In this document: positions 16,532-24,545 of the stretch, one piece after another
Layout: every line of letters begins with the position of its first letter
How positions within the stretch are numbered: position 1 is the first letter of the stretch
Source: Opitutia bacterium
GTDB lineage: Bacteria; Verrucomicrobiota; Verrucomicrobiae; Opitutales; Opitutaceae
DNA length: 37,986 nucleotides
Assembly (NCBI GenBank): GCA_947442255.1
Contig: CANEVO010000031.1
Location: forward strand, 1 to 37,986
Reading direction: 5' to 3'
Translations under genes and position numbers: made by a program
Notes under the pieces: generated by a model
What the model saw: the letters and a program-made list of their open reading frames with translations, nothing else
Databases searched by the model: none
Told to the model about the DNA's origin: nothing

Positions 16532-17851
16532 TCACGCCCCGATCAACTCGCCGATCAACTCCACCGCCGGCGGCGGTTGATCGCCCACGACCATCGCCTT
16601 CGTCAGCATCGCCACGGCCTCCTGTGCGGCACGCTGATCGTTCGCGTGAACGATGGCCCAAGACGCACCCGCCTCGATGCGTTCGCCCCTTTTGACCAGC
16701 GCTCCGACCCCGACGGCCGGATCCACTTTGTCCTCCGCCCGGGCGCGACCGGCACCAAGCCGCAGCGCCGCGAGCGCCACCTGCATCGCATCCACATCCT
16801 GTACCCATCCCGATCGCGAGGACGGAACGGAAAGCCGGATCGTCGCCTGCGGCAGAAGTGCTGGGTCGTCGACGACCCGGGCGTCACCGCCTTGGGCCGT
16901 CACCATCGCGCGGAATTTACTCAAGGCGGCGCCGGTGGAGATGCTTTGCTCCAACTGCCGGCGCGCCTCCGCCGCCGTCGTCGCCACCCCGGCCAGCAGC
17001 AGCATCTGTTCACCCAGCGCGAAGGTCACTGCCATTGTATCCGCCGGACCCCGACCCTTCAGGCACGCGATCGATTCGGCAACTTCCAGGGCATTGCCCA
17101 CGGTCCGACCCAGCGGTTCCTCCATGGCCGTGAGCAGCGCCCGCGTGGGCTTGCCCATGGTCGTCGCCACCGCGACCAGGGCCTGCGCGAGTTCGCGTGC
17201 CTTCGCCTTCTCCTTCATGAAGGCGCCGCGACCGAATTTCACATCGAGCACCAGCACGTCGATGCCCTCGGCGAGTTTCTTCGCGAGGATGCTGCCGCAA
17301 ATCAGGGGAATGCACTCGACCGTCGCCGTGACATCCCGCAGCGCATACAATTTTCGATCCGCCGGCGCGAGTTCCGCGGTTTGCCCGATCAGGCACAATC
17401 CCAGTCGCTCCACCTGCGCCCGATATTCCTCGAGCGAAAGACTCACCCGGAAGCCCGGAATCGCTTCCAGTTTGTCGAGGGTGCCGCCGCTGTGGCCGAG
17501 ACCACGACCGCTGATCATCGGCACCGCCACCCCGCAGGCAGCAACCATGGGAGCCAGATGCAACGAAACCTTGTCGCCCACCCCGCCCGTGGAGTGCTTG
17601 TCCACTTTCGGCCATTTCACGCTGCCGAGATCGGCGACGATTCCCGATCGCATCATCGCAGCGGTGTAGGTGACAGTCTCCGCCGGCGTCATGCCCCGGA
17701 GAAAAATCGCCATCAGCATCGCGCTGAGCTGGTAGTCCGCCCAGGAACCGTCGGTCGCGCCCAGGACGAACGAGCCGATCTCCGCTGCGGTAAGGACGTG
17801 GCCATCACGCTTTCGCGCGATGAGGTGCTGGGGGAAAACTGAGCCGGACAT
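16532..17851 (-). CDS. deoA: Thymidine/pyrimidine-nucleoside phosphorylase
   Basis: 439 residues of the NP-II nucleoside phosphorylase family. It splits thymidine, deoxyuridine or uridine with phosphate into base and (deoxy)ribose 1-phosphate in the cytoplasm. The family signature is complete: VDKHSTGGVGDKVSLHLAPM for phosphate binding, then SGRGLGHSGGTLDKLEAIPG. The C-terminal PYNP domain ends in AVGVGALVKRGERIEAGASW. Sequence cannot separate thymidine-specific (DeoA) from broad pyrimidine (Pdp) enzymes with certainty. ATG at 17851 gives the normal N-terminus. It is the last gene of a minus-strand run after the methyltransferase and ABM genes (62-bp gap to the latter). Functionally it links to deoC and the aldehyde dehydrogenases 5-8 kb away: ribose phosphates made here would feed the aldolase after phosphopentomutase action. 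Confidence 0.93.
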   Translation of the reverse strand: MSGSVFPQHLIARKRDGHVLTAAEIGSFVLGATDGSWADYQLSAMLMAIFLRGMTPAETVTYTAAMMRSGIVADLGSVKWPKVDKHSTGGVGDKVSLHLAPMVAACGVAVPMISGRGLGHSGGTLDKLEAIPGFRVSLSLEEYRAQVERLGLCLIGQTAELAPADRKLYALRDVTATVECIPLICGSILAKKLAEGIDVLVLDVKFGRGAFMKEKAKARELAQALVAVATTMGKPTRALLTAMEEPLGRTVGNALEVAESIACLKGRGPADTMAVTFALGEQMLLLAGVATTAAEARRQLEQSISTGAALSKFRAMVTAQGGDARVVDDPALLPQATIRLSVPSSRSGWVQDVDAMQVALAALRLGAGRARAEDKVDPAVGVGALVKRGERIEAGASWAIVHANDQRAAQEAVAMLTKAMVVGDQPPPAVELIGELIGA

Positions 17852-17913
17852 CCGCCCAACTCAAAGGCGCCCGACAGAAGGCGCAACGCCACACTCTGGA
17901 GCCAGCGATCGCG

Positions 17914-18267
17914 TCAGGATCCCGCCGCCGCCTCCGGTCCGCCATAAGCCCGCTCCCCCTTCGCGATGCGGACCTCGTATTGGCCATACCACGTTTCCCG
18001 GCCCGCCGGCTGGGCGTGCTGATGCTCCGCGTCGCGCTTCCACGCGAGGATCGACGCCTCATCGCGCCAGCAGCTCACCGTGATGCCGAGTCCGGCGGTA
18101 CCGCGCGCACTTTCGATCCCAAGAACGCCGCCGTCGCGCGATCCCATCTCCTCCCTGCGCGCGGCCATGGCCGAATAGCCGCGGTCATCCTCCGTACGCG
18201 TGGAGGTGAAGATGACTGCGTCATAGGATGGCGCCGGAGTGCGAGCCGGGCGGCCGTCGCCGCTCAT
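17914..18267 (-). CDS. Antibiotic biosynthesis monooxygenase (ABM) domain protein
   Basis: 117 residues forming a single ferredoxin-like ABM fold (PF03992), with YDAVIFTSTRTEDDRGYSAM, GIESARG and CWRDEASILAWKRDAEHQHA followed by WYGQYEVRIAKGERAYG. This last pattern is typical of the heme-degrading-like/ABM proteins of unknown substrate found in many soil bacteria. Usually a small cytoplasmic dimer. The ATG at 18267 overlaps the TGA of the upstream methyltransferase in the four bases ATGA, so the two are translationally coupled. The last ~10 residues are Ala/Gly-rich and probably disordered. Confidence 0.85.
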   Translation of the reverse strand: MSGDGRPARTPAPSYDAVIFTSTRTEDDRGYSAMAARREEMGSRDGGVLGIESARGTAGLGITVSCWRDEASILAWKRDAEHQHAQPAGRETWYGQYEVRIAKGERAYGGPEAAAGS

Positions 18268-18998
18268 GAGGGTCCCTTCCGCAGCACGAGCATCGAGCCG
18301 CTGCCGGCAAAGGATTTGTAGCCGGTGGTGACCAGCTCACTCGCGATGCCGCCAGTGCGCAGCAAGCGCCGCAGCCTGGCCAGGGCGGAATACGGGCGTC
18401 CGTCGAGGCCGACGACCGGATGGATCCGGACTTCGCCCGCGCTCACCCGTGCGAGTTCACGGCAGGCCGCCAGGTGCCAGTCGAAGTCGAACTGCCGCGC
18501 GCAGACGAACAGGAGGTGCGCGCAGAGCACGAGATCGAAGGTCCCGTCGAAGAAGGGGAGCTGGGGCAGCGCGCCGCCGACATACCGTCCATACAACCGA
18601 TGCACGGCATAGTCATCGAGGAACCGCCTCGCCGCCTCGCGCCGTTCCTCCTCGGCGGCGGCAAACGAGCGAAAACCCGCCGCCCGCAACCGGAAAAGCG
18701 AGGGCTTCGCGCGAATCTGCGCGAACATCCGGACGTAGTCCCGTTCAACCTGTTCCTCGAGTCCGGCCGCGGTCGCACCGAAGAGGGGATCCACGCCCAC
18801 GGCCGCGATGCGCCGGGCACACGCTTCCGCTACGAACGAAGCCGGTCCGGACGCCACGTCCAGCACGTCGCGGCCGCGCAGCGCCGTGAGATCGAGGGCG
18901 AAGGCCCGCGTGTATTCGGCGAGCGAGCGGCCGAAGAAGGCCACCGCCGGCAGTTCGAGTTGTGGTGTCGGAGAGGGAGAAAGGGAGAGTGTGGGCAT
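18264..18998 (-). CDS. Class I SAM-dependent methyltransferase
   Basis: 244 residues. After a Pro/Ser/Leu-rich start the Rossmann core begins with motif I DVLDVASGPASFVAEA (residues ~44-59), then VGVDPLFG for the acidic residue that binds the ribose of SAM, and a later FDLVLCAHLLFVC motif. The C-terminal half has VSAGEVRIHPVVGLDGRPYS and a final strand. The substrate is unknown; this resembles the DUF-type methyltransferases that carry GPASF motifs in proteobacteria and Opitutales. ATG at 18998 is preferred over a GTG/ATG farther upstream, which would place a terminator hairpin within the coding sequence. The stop overlaps the ABM start (ATGA). Confidence 0.85.
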   Translation of the reverse strand: MPTLSLSPSPTPQLELPAVAFFGRSLAEYTRAFALDLTALRGRDVLDVASGPASFVAEACARRIAAVGVDPLFGATAAGLEEQVERDYVRMFAQIRAKPSLFRLRAAGFRSFAAAEEERREAARRFLDDYAVHRLYGRYVGGALPQLPFFDGTFDLVLCAHLLFVCARQFDFDWHLAACRELARVSAGEVRIHPVVGLDGRPYSALARLRRLLRTGGIASELVTTGYKSFAGSGSMLVLRKGPS

Positions 18999-19030
18999 CG
19001 GAGGACTAGGTTCGGGGACATAAAATAAAA

Positions 19031-19056
19031 AAGCCCGACTCGGGTGAGTCGGGCTT
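19031..19056 (-). terminator. Terminator hairpin 33 bp upstream of the methyltransferase start
   Basis: AAGCCCGACTC and GAGTCGGGCTT form an 11-bp stem with loop gggt. On the minus strand the stem runs straight into a T-run (TTTTTTATTTTA), so it terminates minus-strand transcripts entering from the right. No minus-strand gene lies within 560 bp upstream, so it is either the end of readthrough from the coiled-coil gene at 19621 or a leader attenuator for the methyltransferase operon. Confidence 0.85.
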
Positions 19057-19493
19057 GGCGGTGGTTTCAGGCGGTATCTTTCAACCGCGATGCGCAAGGA
19101 TTACGCCGGACCATCGTCGCCAAGCCGACCCGTGCCAGCGTGCGCGTTTACCCGCCATCATGACGACGGAGGTGGAAGCGCGGAGCTGCACGGAACAATT
19201 CATTGGCCGCTTCTGAAGAGCAGGCACCCCGCGCGCAGCAAGCGGAAATTTCCGCCGGCTCCCGGTGGGCTGAACCGGACTTGGACCGCGGCAGGCATTA
19301 CAACAGCGGTCGGGCCGAAATTAATCGGCGCAGGGCGCCGCTCGTCGGCCGGCCCGAAATTCACGAGGTAAAACAGGCCGGGCGCAAGCCGGTCGACAAG
19401 CTCACTGCCTGACCTTCGACTCAAACGAAAGCCCTGAGCGGGTCGAAGGGCGACGGCCCTACATTCAACTGCCACGATCCTGCCCAGAGGATG
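19057..19493. other. Non-coding stretch
   Basis: No gene with convincing homology or codon bias. The right part (19412-19450) holds an inverted CTTCGAC…GTCGAAG hairpin of a dispersed type. Short open frames here carry low-complexity Gly/Pro/Arg products and were not accepted. Confidence 0.5.
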
Positions 19494-19612
19494 TCTAAAA
19501 AGGTGGCTGCTCTCACCGCGGTGCGGCTGTAACTATGAGCGCCAGCGAGGGGATGAAACGCCCGTCGTTCCACTCGCTGGCGCTCGTGGCTACGCGAAAC
19601 GGGCCTCTTTAG
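19494..19612 (+). repeat. MITE-like palindromic repeat, copy 2
   Basis: Second copy of the element at 16155-16272, same orientation, bounded by TCTAAAA and a degenerate TTTAGGC. Its hairpin is better preserved: GAGCGCCAGCGAG (19537-19549) pairs perfectly over 13 bp with 19573-19585. It ends nine bases before the stop codon of the coiled-coil gene, i.e. in that gene's 3' untranslated region. Confidence 0.85.
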
Positions 19613-19620
19613 GCAGCCCC

Positions 19621-20196
19621 TCAGTGCTTTCCGCGGAAGACGGACCTCGCCATCTTGAACGGCGCGGTCGTGAGCCGGGTCATGGCCGACATCGTGTGTT
19701 CGCCGGCCATCGGCTCGGCGGCGGCCACGAGGGCTTCGCGTTCGGCCACCTGCGCTTCCCGGCCCGCCACGAGAAACTCGCGGCGCTTCATTTCCTCGTT
19801 CTGGTCGTGGAACACGATCCGCTCGTCGCGCAAGTGGGCCTGCTCGACTTCCATGAGTTCCCGCGCGCGATGTAATTTTTCCCACGCCTGGTGCCAGGCC
19901 GGGTCCTCGGTGAAGGGTGTCCGGCTCGAGGGCCGTGGCGTCGGAAATCCGACCGGCCGGGTGGCCGACGACGCGCTGGGTGGCATCATCCCGGGCCGAC
20001 TCGCCTCGATCTCGGCCTGCAAATCCCGCAACCGGGCCTCGTAGTCCCGCAGGTTGGCCTCGCGGTCGCGGAGGGCATCGTGATCTTCCTGCAATCGCCG
20101 CCGCTCCTCGGCCAGCGTCGCCGCCCACTTCTCAGCCGAGGGACGGGCGAGCTTCAGAACGGGCGCGGGCGGAGGGAAGGTAATAGGGGAGTTCAT
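19621..20196 (-). CDS. Coiled-coil protein of unknown function
   Basis: 191 residues, mainly two long charged helices: ~20-75 (EKWAATLAEERRRLQEDHDA, RDREANLRDYEARLRDLQAE) and ~110-165 (HQAWEKLHRARELMEVEQAH, NEEMKRREFLVAGREAQVAE). A Ser/Pro-rich hinge lies between them, and the protein ends in a basic tail (KMARSVFRGKH). No signal peptide or membrane segment. No family recognised; similar short coiled-coil proteins occur in Opitutaceae and may be structural or chaperone-like. ATG at 20196, 57 bp after the peptidase gene on the same strand. Confidence 0.7.
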   Translation of the reverse strand: MNSPITFPPPAPVLKLARPSAEKWAATLAEERRRLQEDHDALRDREANLRDYEARLRDLQAEIEASRPGMMPPSASSATRPVGFPTPRPSSRTPFTEDPAWHQAWEKLHRARELMEVEQAHLRDERIVFHDQNEEMKRREFLVAGREAQVAEREALVAAAEPMAGEHTMSAMTRLTTAPFKMARSVFRGKH

Positions 20197-20253
20197 GGTA
20201 GTGCCGTTGGCCCTACCGCAAGGAGACCCAGGCCACCACACCGGGCCGGGCTC

Positions 20254-21543
20254 TCAAGGCACCTCGGCGATGGTAAGCAGCAGGGCGAGCGCGAGAGAGA
20301 AATCCTTCACCGCCGCCGCCTTTTCCACATCGGTCCACTCGTCGAGCGAGTGGGCGCGGGCCGTGCGATCGCCCGACTGCGACGCCATCGCGAAGGCCGG
20401 AATGCCGAGGCTGATCGGAATGTTGGCGTCCGTGCTGCTCGTCTCCCAGATCGGCACTTTATCGAACACCTGCATCGTGGCGGTCACCTGCCGCAGGATG
20501 GGCGAGTCGACCGGCGTGATGCCCGACGGACGTTCGCCGATCAGCTTCAACTCGGCCGTGATCGACCCGAAGACAGTGGAACGCGCCGCATTCTCCGCCG
20601 CCACGGCCTCGCGCACGATTCGCTTGAACTCCGCGTCGACCTTGCGGAGTTCCTCCGGCGACGGGGATCGCATGTCCACGTCCATCGCGGTTTCAAACGG
20701 GATCGAGTTCACCGACGTCCCGCCAGAGACAATCCCAACATTGTAGGACACCCGCGGCTGCTTTGGCACGACCAGCCGGCCGAGGTTCGCGATCGCGTCG
20801 CCCATCGCGAAGGCGGGGCTGACCTGCCCGAACGCACCCCAACTGTGGCCGCCCGGACCCTTGAACGTCACCCGGTACCGGATGCTGCCGAGGGCGGAGT
20901 TGGCGATCAGATCGTTCGACCGGCCATCGACGGTGATGAAGCGCTTGATTCGACCCTGCCAGGGACCCTGGGTGAAGAGGTGGCGGATTCCGCGCAAATC
21001 CCCCGGGCCCTCCTCGCCCACGTTGCCGACGAACAGGATGTCACTCGCGGTCTGGATCCCGGCCGCCTGCATGGCGCGCACCGCGGCGAGCAGGAACGCC
21101 AGTCCGCGGCCATCGTCGCCGATACCCGGCGCCCGCAGGGTGGTACCCACGCGTTTCACCTTCACGTTCGTCCCCGCCGGAAACACGGTGTCGAGATGCG
21201 CGGCCACCGCGAGCAGCGGAGCGCCACCGCGGCCCGGGCGCAGCGCGACGATGTTACCCTCCGCATCCGTCTGCACGTCCGCGAGCCCGGCCGATTGCAT
21301 GAGCCGGGCGTAGGCCTCTCCCCTCGCCTTTTCCCCGAACGGCGGCGCCGGGATCTCCGTCAGCATCACCAACTCATCCACGAAGCGATCATGGTCCCGC
21401 TCGAAGGCGGCGACCGCGGCCTGGAAGGCAGCACTGGCCACGATGGCCTGGGCTCGGCGGGTGGAGGACGGATCCTCGGCGGCGCGACCGACGGTGGTCA
21501 GGATTCCGAGCAGAACAAGAATTCGGAACCGAAGTGAGAACAT
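20254..21543 (-). CDS. Secreted M20-family metallopeptidase
   Basis: 429 residues with a signal peptide (1-22, ending GRA). M20/M25/M40 fold with a catalytic and a dimerisation domain. The zinc-binding set is visible: His116 and Asp118 in AAHLDTVF, the bridging Asp in GIGDDGRG (~143-144), catalytic Glu pair in VGNVGEEGPGD (~177-178), and the last His in RAHSLDEW near residue 403. Members are di-/tripeptidases, carboxypeptidases or amidohydrolases; the substrate cannot be named. The export signal implies a periplasmic enzyme. ATG at 21543 is preferred over TTG at 21549. It follows the short ALDH gene by 44 bp. Confidence 0.92.
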   Translation of the reverse strand: MFSLRFRILVLLGILTTVGRAAEDPSSTRRAQAIVASAAFQAAVAAFERDHDRFVDELVMLTEIPAPPFGEKARGEAYARLMQSAGLADVQTDAEGNIVALRPGRGGAPLLAVAAHLDTVFPAGTNVKVKRVGTTLRAPGIGDDGRGLAFLLAAVRAMQAAGIQTASDILFVGNVGEEGPGDLRGIRHLFTQGPWQGRIKRFITVDGRSNDLIANSALGSIRYRVTFKGPGGHSWGAFGQVSPAFAMGDAIANLGRLVVPKQPRVSYNVGIVSGGTSVNSIPFETAMDVDMRSPSPEELRKVDAEFKRIVREAVAAENAARSTVFGSITAELKLIGERPSGITPVDSPILRQVTATMQVFDKVPIWETSSTDANIPISLGIPAFAMASQSGDRTARAHSLDEWTDVEKAAAVKDFSLALALLLTIAEVP

Positions 21544-21587
21544 GGCCAAGATGGAAAGTGGAGCGCTGGCCGACCGCCGGTCGGTAA

Positions 21588-22451
21588 TCAGGCCCCGATC
21601 GGATGCCAGGTGGTCTTGAACTCCAGGAAATCTCGGATCGCATAGACGCTTTCCGCCTCAGCGCGGAACCAGCCCGCGCCCTCGAAATTCGTGAAATGAA
21701 CCCGCTTCACGCTCTCGGCGGCGCCGAGGCGCAGGGCCTGGCGATCGGCGGGACCGGCCGCGGCACTGATCGCGCGGAGGTGCGTGTGGGTGGCAAACGT
21801 GGGGATCAACTCGCGGCGGAACCCCGCCAACAGGTTCACCACTGAGCCGGGGAGATCGCTCGTCGCCAGCATCTCCCCGAGGAGGATGGCCGGGTAGGGG
21901 CTTTTCTCGGAGGCGAGCGCGATGACCGTGTTGCCGCTGACGACGATCGGGGCGATGAGCGACACCAGGCCCAGCAGCGCCGGCGCATCGGGGGCGATGA
22001 CGCCGACCACGCCCATGGGCTCGGTAACGGTGAAATTGAAATGCGGCGACGCGACGGGATTGGTGTTGCCGAGCACCTGTTCATATTTGTCGGCCCAGCC
22101 GGCATAGTAGATCAGCCGGTCGGTCGTGGCATCGACCTCCTTCGCCGCCGCGCCCTTGGTCGATCCGAACCGGACGAGCGTGCCGATCATCTCATCGCGC
22201 CGCGCCTCGAGCATCTCGGCCAGTCGATAGAGAATCTGGCCCCGGTTGTAAGCCGTGCGCTTCGCCCAACCGGGACCGGCCTTGGCGGCGGCTTCGAGTG
22301 CGTTGCGCAGATCCTTGCGCGTGCACTGGGGAATGTTGGCGAAGAAAGCGCCCGTCGCATCCGCCAGCGGGAACGTGCGGCCGCTCTCGGAACGGATGAA
22401 GGAGCCACCCACGTAGGGCTTGGGGGTCTTGGTGATGGGAAGGCGAGTCAT
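21588..22451 (-). CDS. Short ALDH-superfamily protein lacking the catalytic part
   Basis: 287 residues homologous only to the cofactor-binding half of aldehyde dehydrogenases: KPYVGGSFIRSESGRTFPLA, then AAKAGPGWAKRTAYNRGQIL and the Rossmann part EPMGVVGVIAPDAPALLGLV. Normal ALDHs have ~490 residues. The catalytic Glu (LELGG) and Cys motifs are both missing, and the C-terminal third is short and different (HFTNFEGAGWFRAEAESVYA). A clean ATG, full codon bias and intact frame say this is a stable short form, not a pseudogene. The arrangement, full ALDH followed by a vestigial ALDH, matches the two domains of ALDH16 (inference). It may bind NAD or hold the partner subunit. An inverted-repeat cassette separates it from the partner gene. 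Confidence 0.85.
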   Translation of the reverse strand: MTRLPITKTPKPYVGGSFIRSESGRTFPLADATGAFFANIPQCTRKDLRNALEAAAKAGPGWAKRTAYNRGQILYRLAEMLEARRDEMIGTLVRFGSTKGAAAKEVDATTDRLIYYAGWADKYEQVLGNTNPVASPHFNFTVTEPMGVVGVIAPDAPALLGLVSLIAPIVVSGNTVIALASEKSPYPAILLGEMLATSDLPGSVVNLLAGFRRELIPTFATHTHLRAISAAAGPADRQALRLGAAESVKRVHFTNFEGAGWFRAEAESVYAIRDFLEFKTTWHPIGA

Positions 22452-22457
22452 GGGGAG

Positions 22458-22890
22458 AACCACGAATGGACACGAAACAACACGAATAATCAGAGAATGA
22501 TGCGCTCCCACTCGAGCTTGGGCCGTCGAAAATTAACGATCAGCCCGACCCGAAGTTTGGTGATCTTGAGATAGTTCAACATCTGGCCGCGCTCGAAGTC
22601 CGTTATGCGATCGATGACCTTCGCATCCACGATCACGGCATCATCGACAATAAGGTCGGGGATGTACTCCGAGATCTGGACTGCCTTGTATCGGACTTCG
22701 AAGCGCCGCTGCTGCTCAAACGGCATTCGCCTGAGACCAAGTTCGACCACCAGCGCGTTTTCATAGGACTTTTCATGCAGCCCATGTCCCACCTCGCGCA
22801 ATACCTCAAAGGCGCACCCAACGATCGTATACACAAGATCGCCGCGGGCTAGCCTCTCCGGTTCGTGTCCATCCGTGTCCATTCGTGGTT
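22458..22890. mobile_element. GxxExxY cassette bounded by a perfect 17-bp inverted repeat
   Basis: AACCACGAATGGACACG at 22458-22474 is the exact reverse complement of 22874-22890. Between them lies only the GxxExxY gene. The right repeat carries the gene's start codon region and touches the stop codon of the upstream ALDH (22889-22891); the left repeat ends seven bases from the ATG of the short ALDH. No clear target duplication longer than two bases (AG) is seen. No transposase is encoded, so any movement would rely on a helper. Confidence 0.6.
22490..22882 (-). CDS. GxxExxY protein (PDDEXK_3 family)
   Basis: 130 residues. The name-giving motif is GLHEKSY within VGHGLHEKSYENALVVELGL. A PD-(D/E)xK-like core follows: IPDLIVDDAVIVDAKVIDRI, with Asp-x-Lys in place of the more usual Glu-x-Lys. 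The C-terminus RRPKLEWERIIL is the typical family end. Relatives are small, very widespread in Verrucomicrobiota and Planctomycetes, and predicted to be nuclease-fold proteins of unknown role. The first residues (MDTDGHE) are read out of the flanking inverted repeat. It lies six bases after the ALDH stop and 38 bp before the next gene, all on one strand. Confidence 0.93.
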   Translation of the reverse strand: MDTDGHEPERLARGDLVYTIVGCAFEVLREVGHGLHEKSYENALVVELGLRRMPFEQQRRFEVRYKAVQISEYIPDLIVDDAVIVDAKVIDRITDFERGQMLNYLKITKLRVGLIVNFRRPKLEWERIIL

Positions 22891-24400
22891 AGACGAGCCG
22901 GGCGTAATCGAGCAGGCCCTGGCGGCCGCCTTCGCGGCCGAAGCCGGATTCCTTGTAGCCGCCGAAGGGCGACGTCGGATCGAATTTGTTGTAGGTGTTC
23001 GCCCAGACGACGCCGGCCTTCAGCTCCGTGCTCATCTTCAGGATGCGCGACCCCTTGTCGGTCCACACCCCGGCACTCAGGCCGTAAGCCGTGTTGTTGG
23101 CGCGCTCCACCGCCTCGTCCACGGTGCGGAAGGTCAGCACGCTGAGGACCGGCCCGAAGATTTCCTCGCGCGCGATCCGATGGCTCATCGTCACGCCGCT
23201 GAAGACCGTCGGCCGGAAATAATAACCCTTCGCTGGCAACCGGCACGACGGCTGGAAGATCTCGGCGCCTTCCTTCACGCCGCTAGCGACCAGTTTCTCG
23301 ATCTTCTCCAGCTGGGACCGTGAGTTGATCGCGCCGATGTCGGTGTTCTTGTCGAGCGGATCGCCGACCCGCAGCACCTTGATCCGGTGCTTGAGCTTCG
23401 CGAGGACGCGATCCGCGACCGGCTCGTGCACGAGGAGCCGCGAGCCCGCACAGCAGACGTGGCCCTGGTTGAAGAAGATCCCGTTGACGATGCCCTCGAC
23501 CGCCTGATCGAGCGGCGCGTCGTCGAAGACGATGTTCGCCGCCTTGCCGCCCAGCTCGAGGGTCATTTTTTTCTCGGTGCCGGCGAGCGACCGCAAGATC
23601 GCCTTGCCGACCTCGGTGGAGCCGGTGAAGGCAACCTTCGCCGCCAGCGGATGCGCCATCACGGCGGCGCCGGTCTCGCCCGCGCCCGTGACAAAGTTGA
23701 CGACTCCGGGCGGCAAGCCCGCGTCCTGAAGGAGGGTCGCGAACTTGAGGCAGGTAATGCTGGTCGTCTCGGCGGGCTTGAGTACGACGCAGTTTCCCAT
23801 CGCGAGGGCCGGGGCAATCTTCCACGCCAGCATGAGGAGCGGAAAATTCCAGGGAATCACCTGGCCCACGACCCCCAGCGGGGTGACGCGCCGGCCGGGA
23901 GCGACGTAGTCCAGCTTGTCGGCCCAGCCCGCATGGTAGAAAAAGTGCGCCGCGGTCATCGGCACATCGAAGTCACGCGACTCTTTGATCGGCTTGCCGC
24001 CGTCCATGGTCTCGGCGACGGCAAACTCGCGCGCGCGGTCCTGCAGCAGCCGCGCAATTCGATAAAGATACTTGGCCCGCTCGCGCCCGGGCATCTTTCC
24101 CCAGGTGGTCGTGAACGCCCGCTGGGCGGCGCGGTAGGCCGCATCGACGTCCGCCGCGTCCGCCAGGGCGATGTCGGCCAGCTTTTCCTCGTTGGCCGGA
24201 TTGATGGAATCGAAATAGCGGCCGGCCCGGGGCGGGACGAAGGCCCCGTTGATGAAAAGATCGTAGCGGGGCTGGAGTTTCGGATCAGCCGTCTCCGGCG
24301 CGGGATCGAATTCCCAGAGGTCGCCGAAGATCAACTCGGGCGCGGCGCGGCCCCGGCGGACGGGGATGGATTTGCGTCTTTCCGAAATCAAAGAGGGCAT
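22889..24400 (-). CDS. Aldehyde dehydrogenase
   Basis: 503-residue NAD(P)-dependent ALDH, oxidising an aldehyde to a carboxylate. Key residues: cofactor site VIPWNFPLLMLAWKIAPALA with KPAETT at ~208-213, GSTEVGK (260-266), catalytic Glu282 in LELGGK and catalytic Cys316 in NQGHVCCAGSR. C-terminal EIFGPVLS and NNTAYGLSAGVW complete the fold. The first ~45 residues are an extra charged N-terminal tail. Gene neighbours argue for the acetaldehyde released by the aldolase DeoC as substrate (inference). ATG at 24400 is preferred over GTG at 24421. Its TAA stop is part of the inverted repeat that bounds the GxxExxY cassette. Confidence 0.94.
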   Translation of the reverse strand: MPSLISERRKSIPVRRGRAAPELIFGDLWEFDPAPETADPKLQPRYDLFINGAFVPPRAGRYFDSINPANEEKLADIALADAADVDAAYRAAQRAFTTTWGKMPGRERAKYLYRIARLLQDRAREFAVAETMDGGKPIKESRDFDVPMTAAHFFYHAGWADKLDYVAPGRRVTPLGVVGQVIPWNFPLLMLAWKIAPALAMGNCVVLKPAETTSITCLKFATLLQDAGLPPGVVNFVTGAGETGAAVMAHPLAAKVAFTGSTEVGKAILRSLAGTEKKMTLELGGKAANIVFDDAPLDQAVEGIVNGIFFNQGHVCCAGSRLLVHEPVADRVLAKLKHRIKVLRVGDPLDKNTDIGAINSRSQLEKIEKLVASGVKEGAEIFQPSCRLPAKGYYFRPTVFSGVTMSHRIAREEIFGPVLSVLTFRTVDEAVERANNTAYGLSAGVWTDKGSRILKMSTELKAGVVWANTYNKFDPTSPFGGYKESGFGREGGRQGLLDYARLV

Positions 24401-24545
24401 GGTTTCAAGCGTTTGAACCACCGAGGCACCGAGAACACCGAGTCGGATTACGATCGGTGAGACACGACCGTTCGTCGACGGGCGAGCATGGCGGCGAATT
24501 GATCTCCAACGTTCCGATACCGGAGTCTCCGTGGTGATTCATGGA
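24401..24545. repeat. Dispersed CACCGAG-type repeat between ALDH and deoC
   Basis: Starting at 24416, AACCACCGAG is followed by near-tandem nine-base units (CCGAGGCA, CCGAGAACA, CCGAG). The same AACCACCGAG recurs at 37678-37687, there paired with CTCGGTGGTT at 37650-37659. Near 24528 CTCCGTGGTGATTCAT gives a partial inverse. No gene is present. Confidence 0.55.

Noticed and set aside
19200..19475. 91-codon minus-strand frame in the non-coding stretch
   Set aside because: Product is Gly/Pro/Arg-rich with repeats, no start context and no homology.
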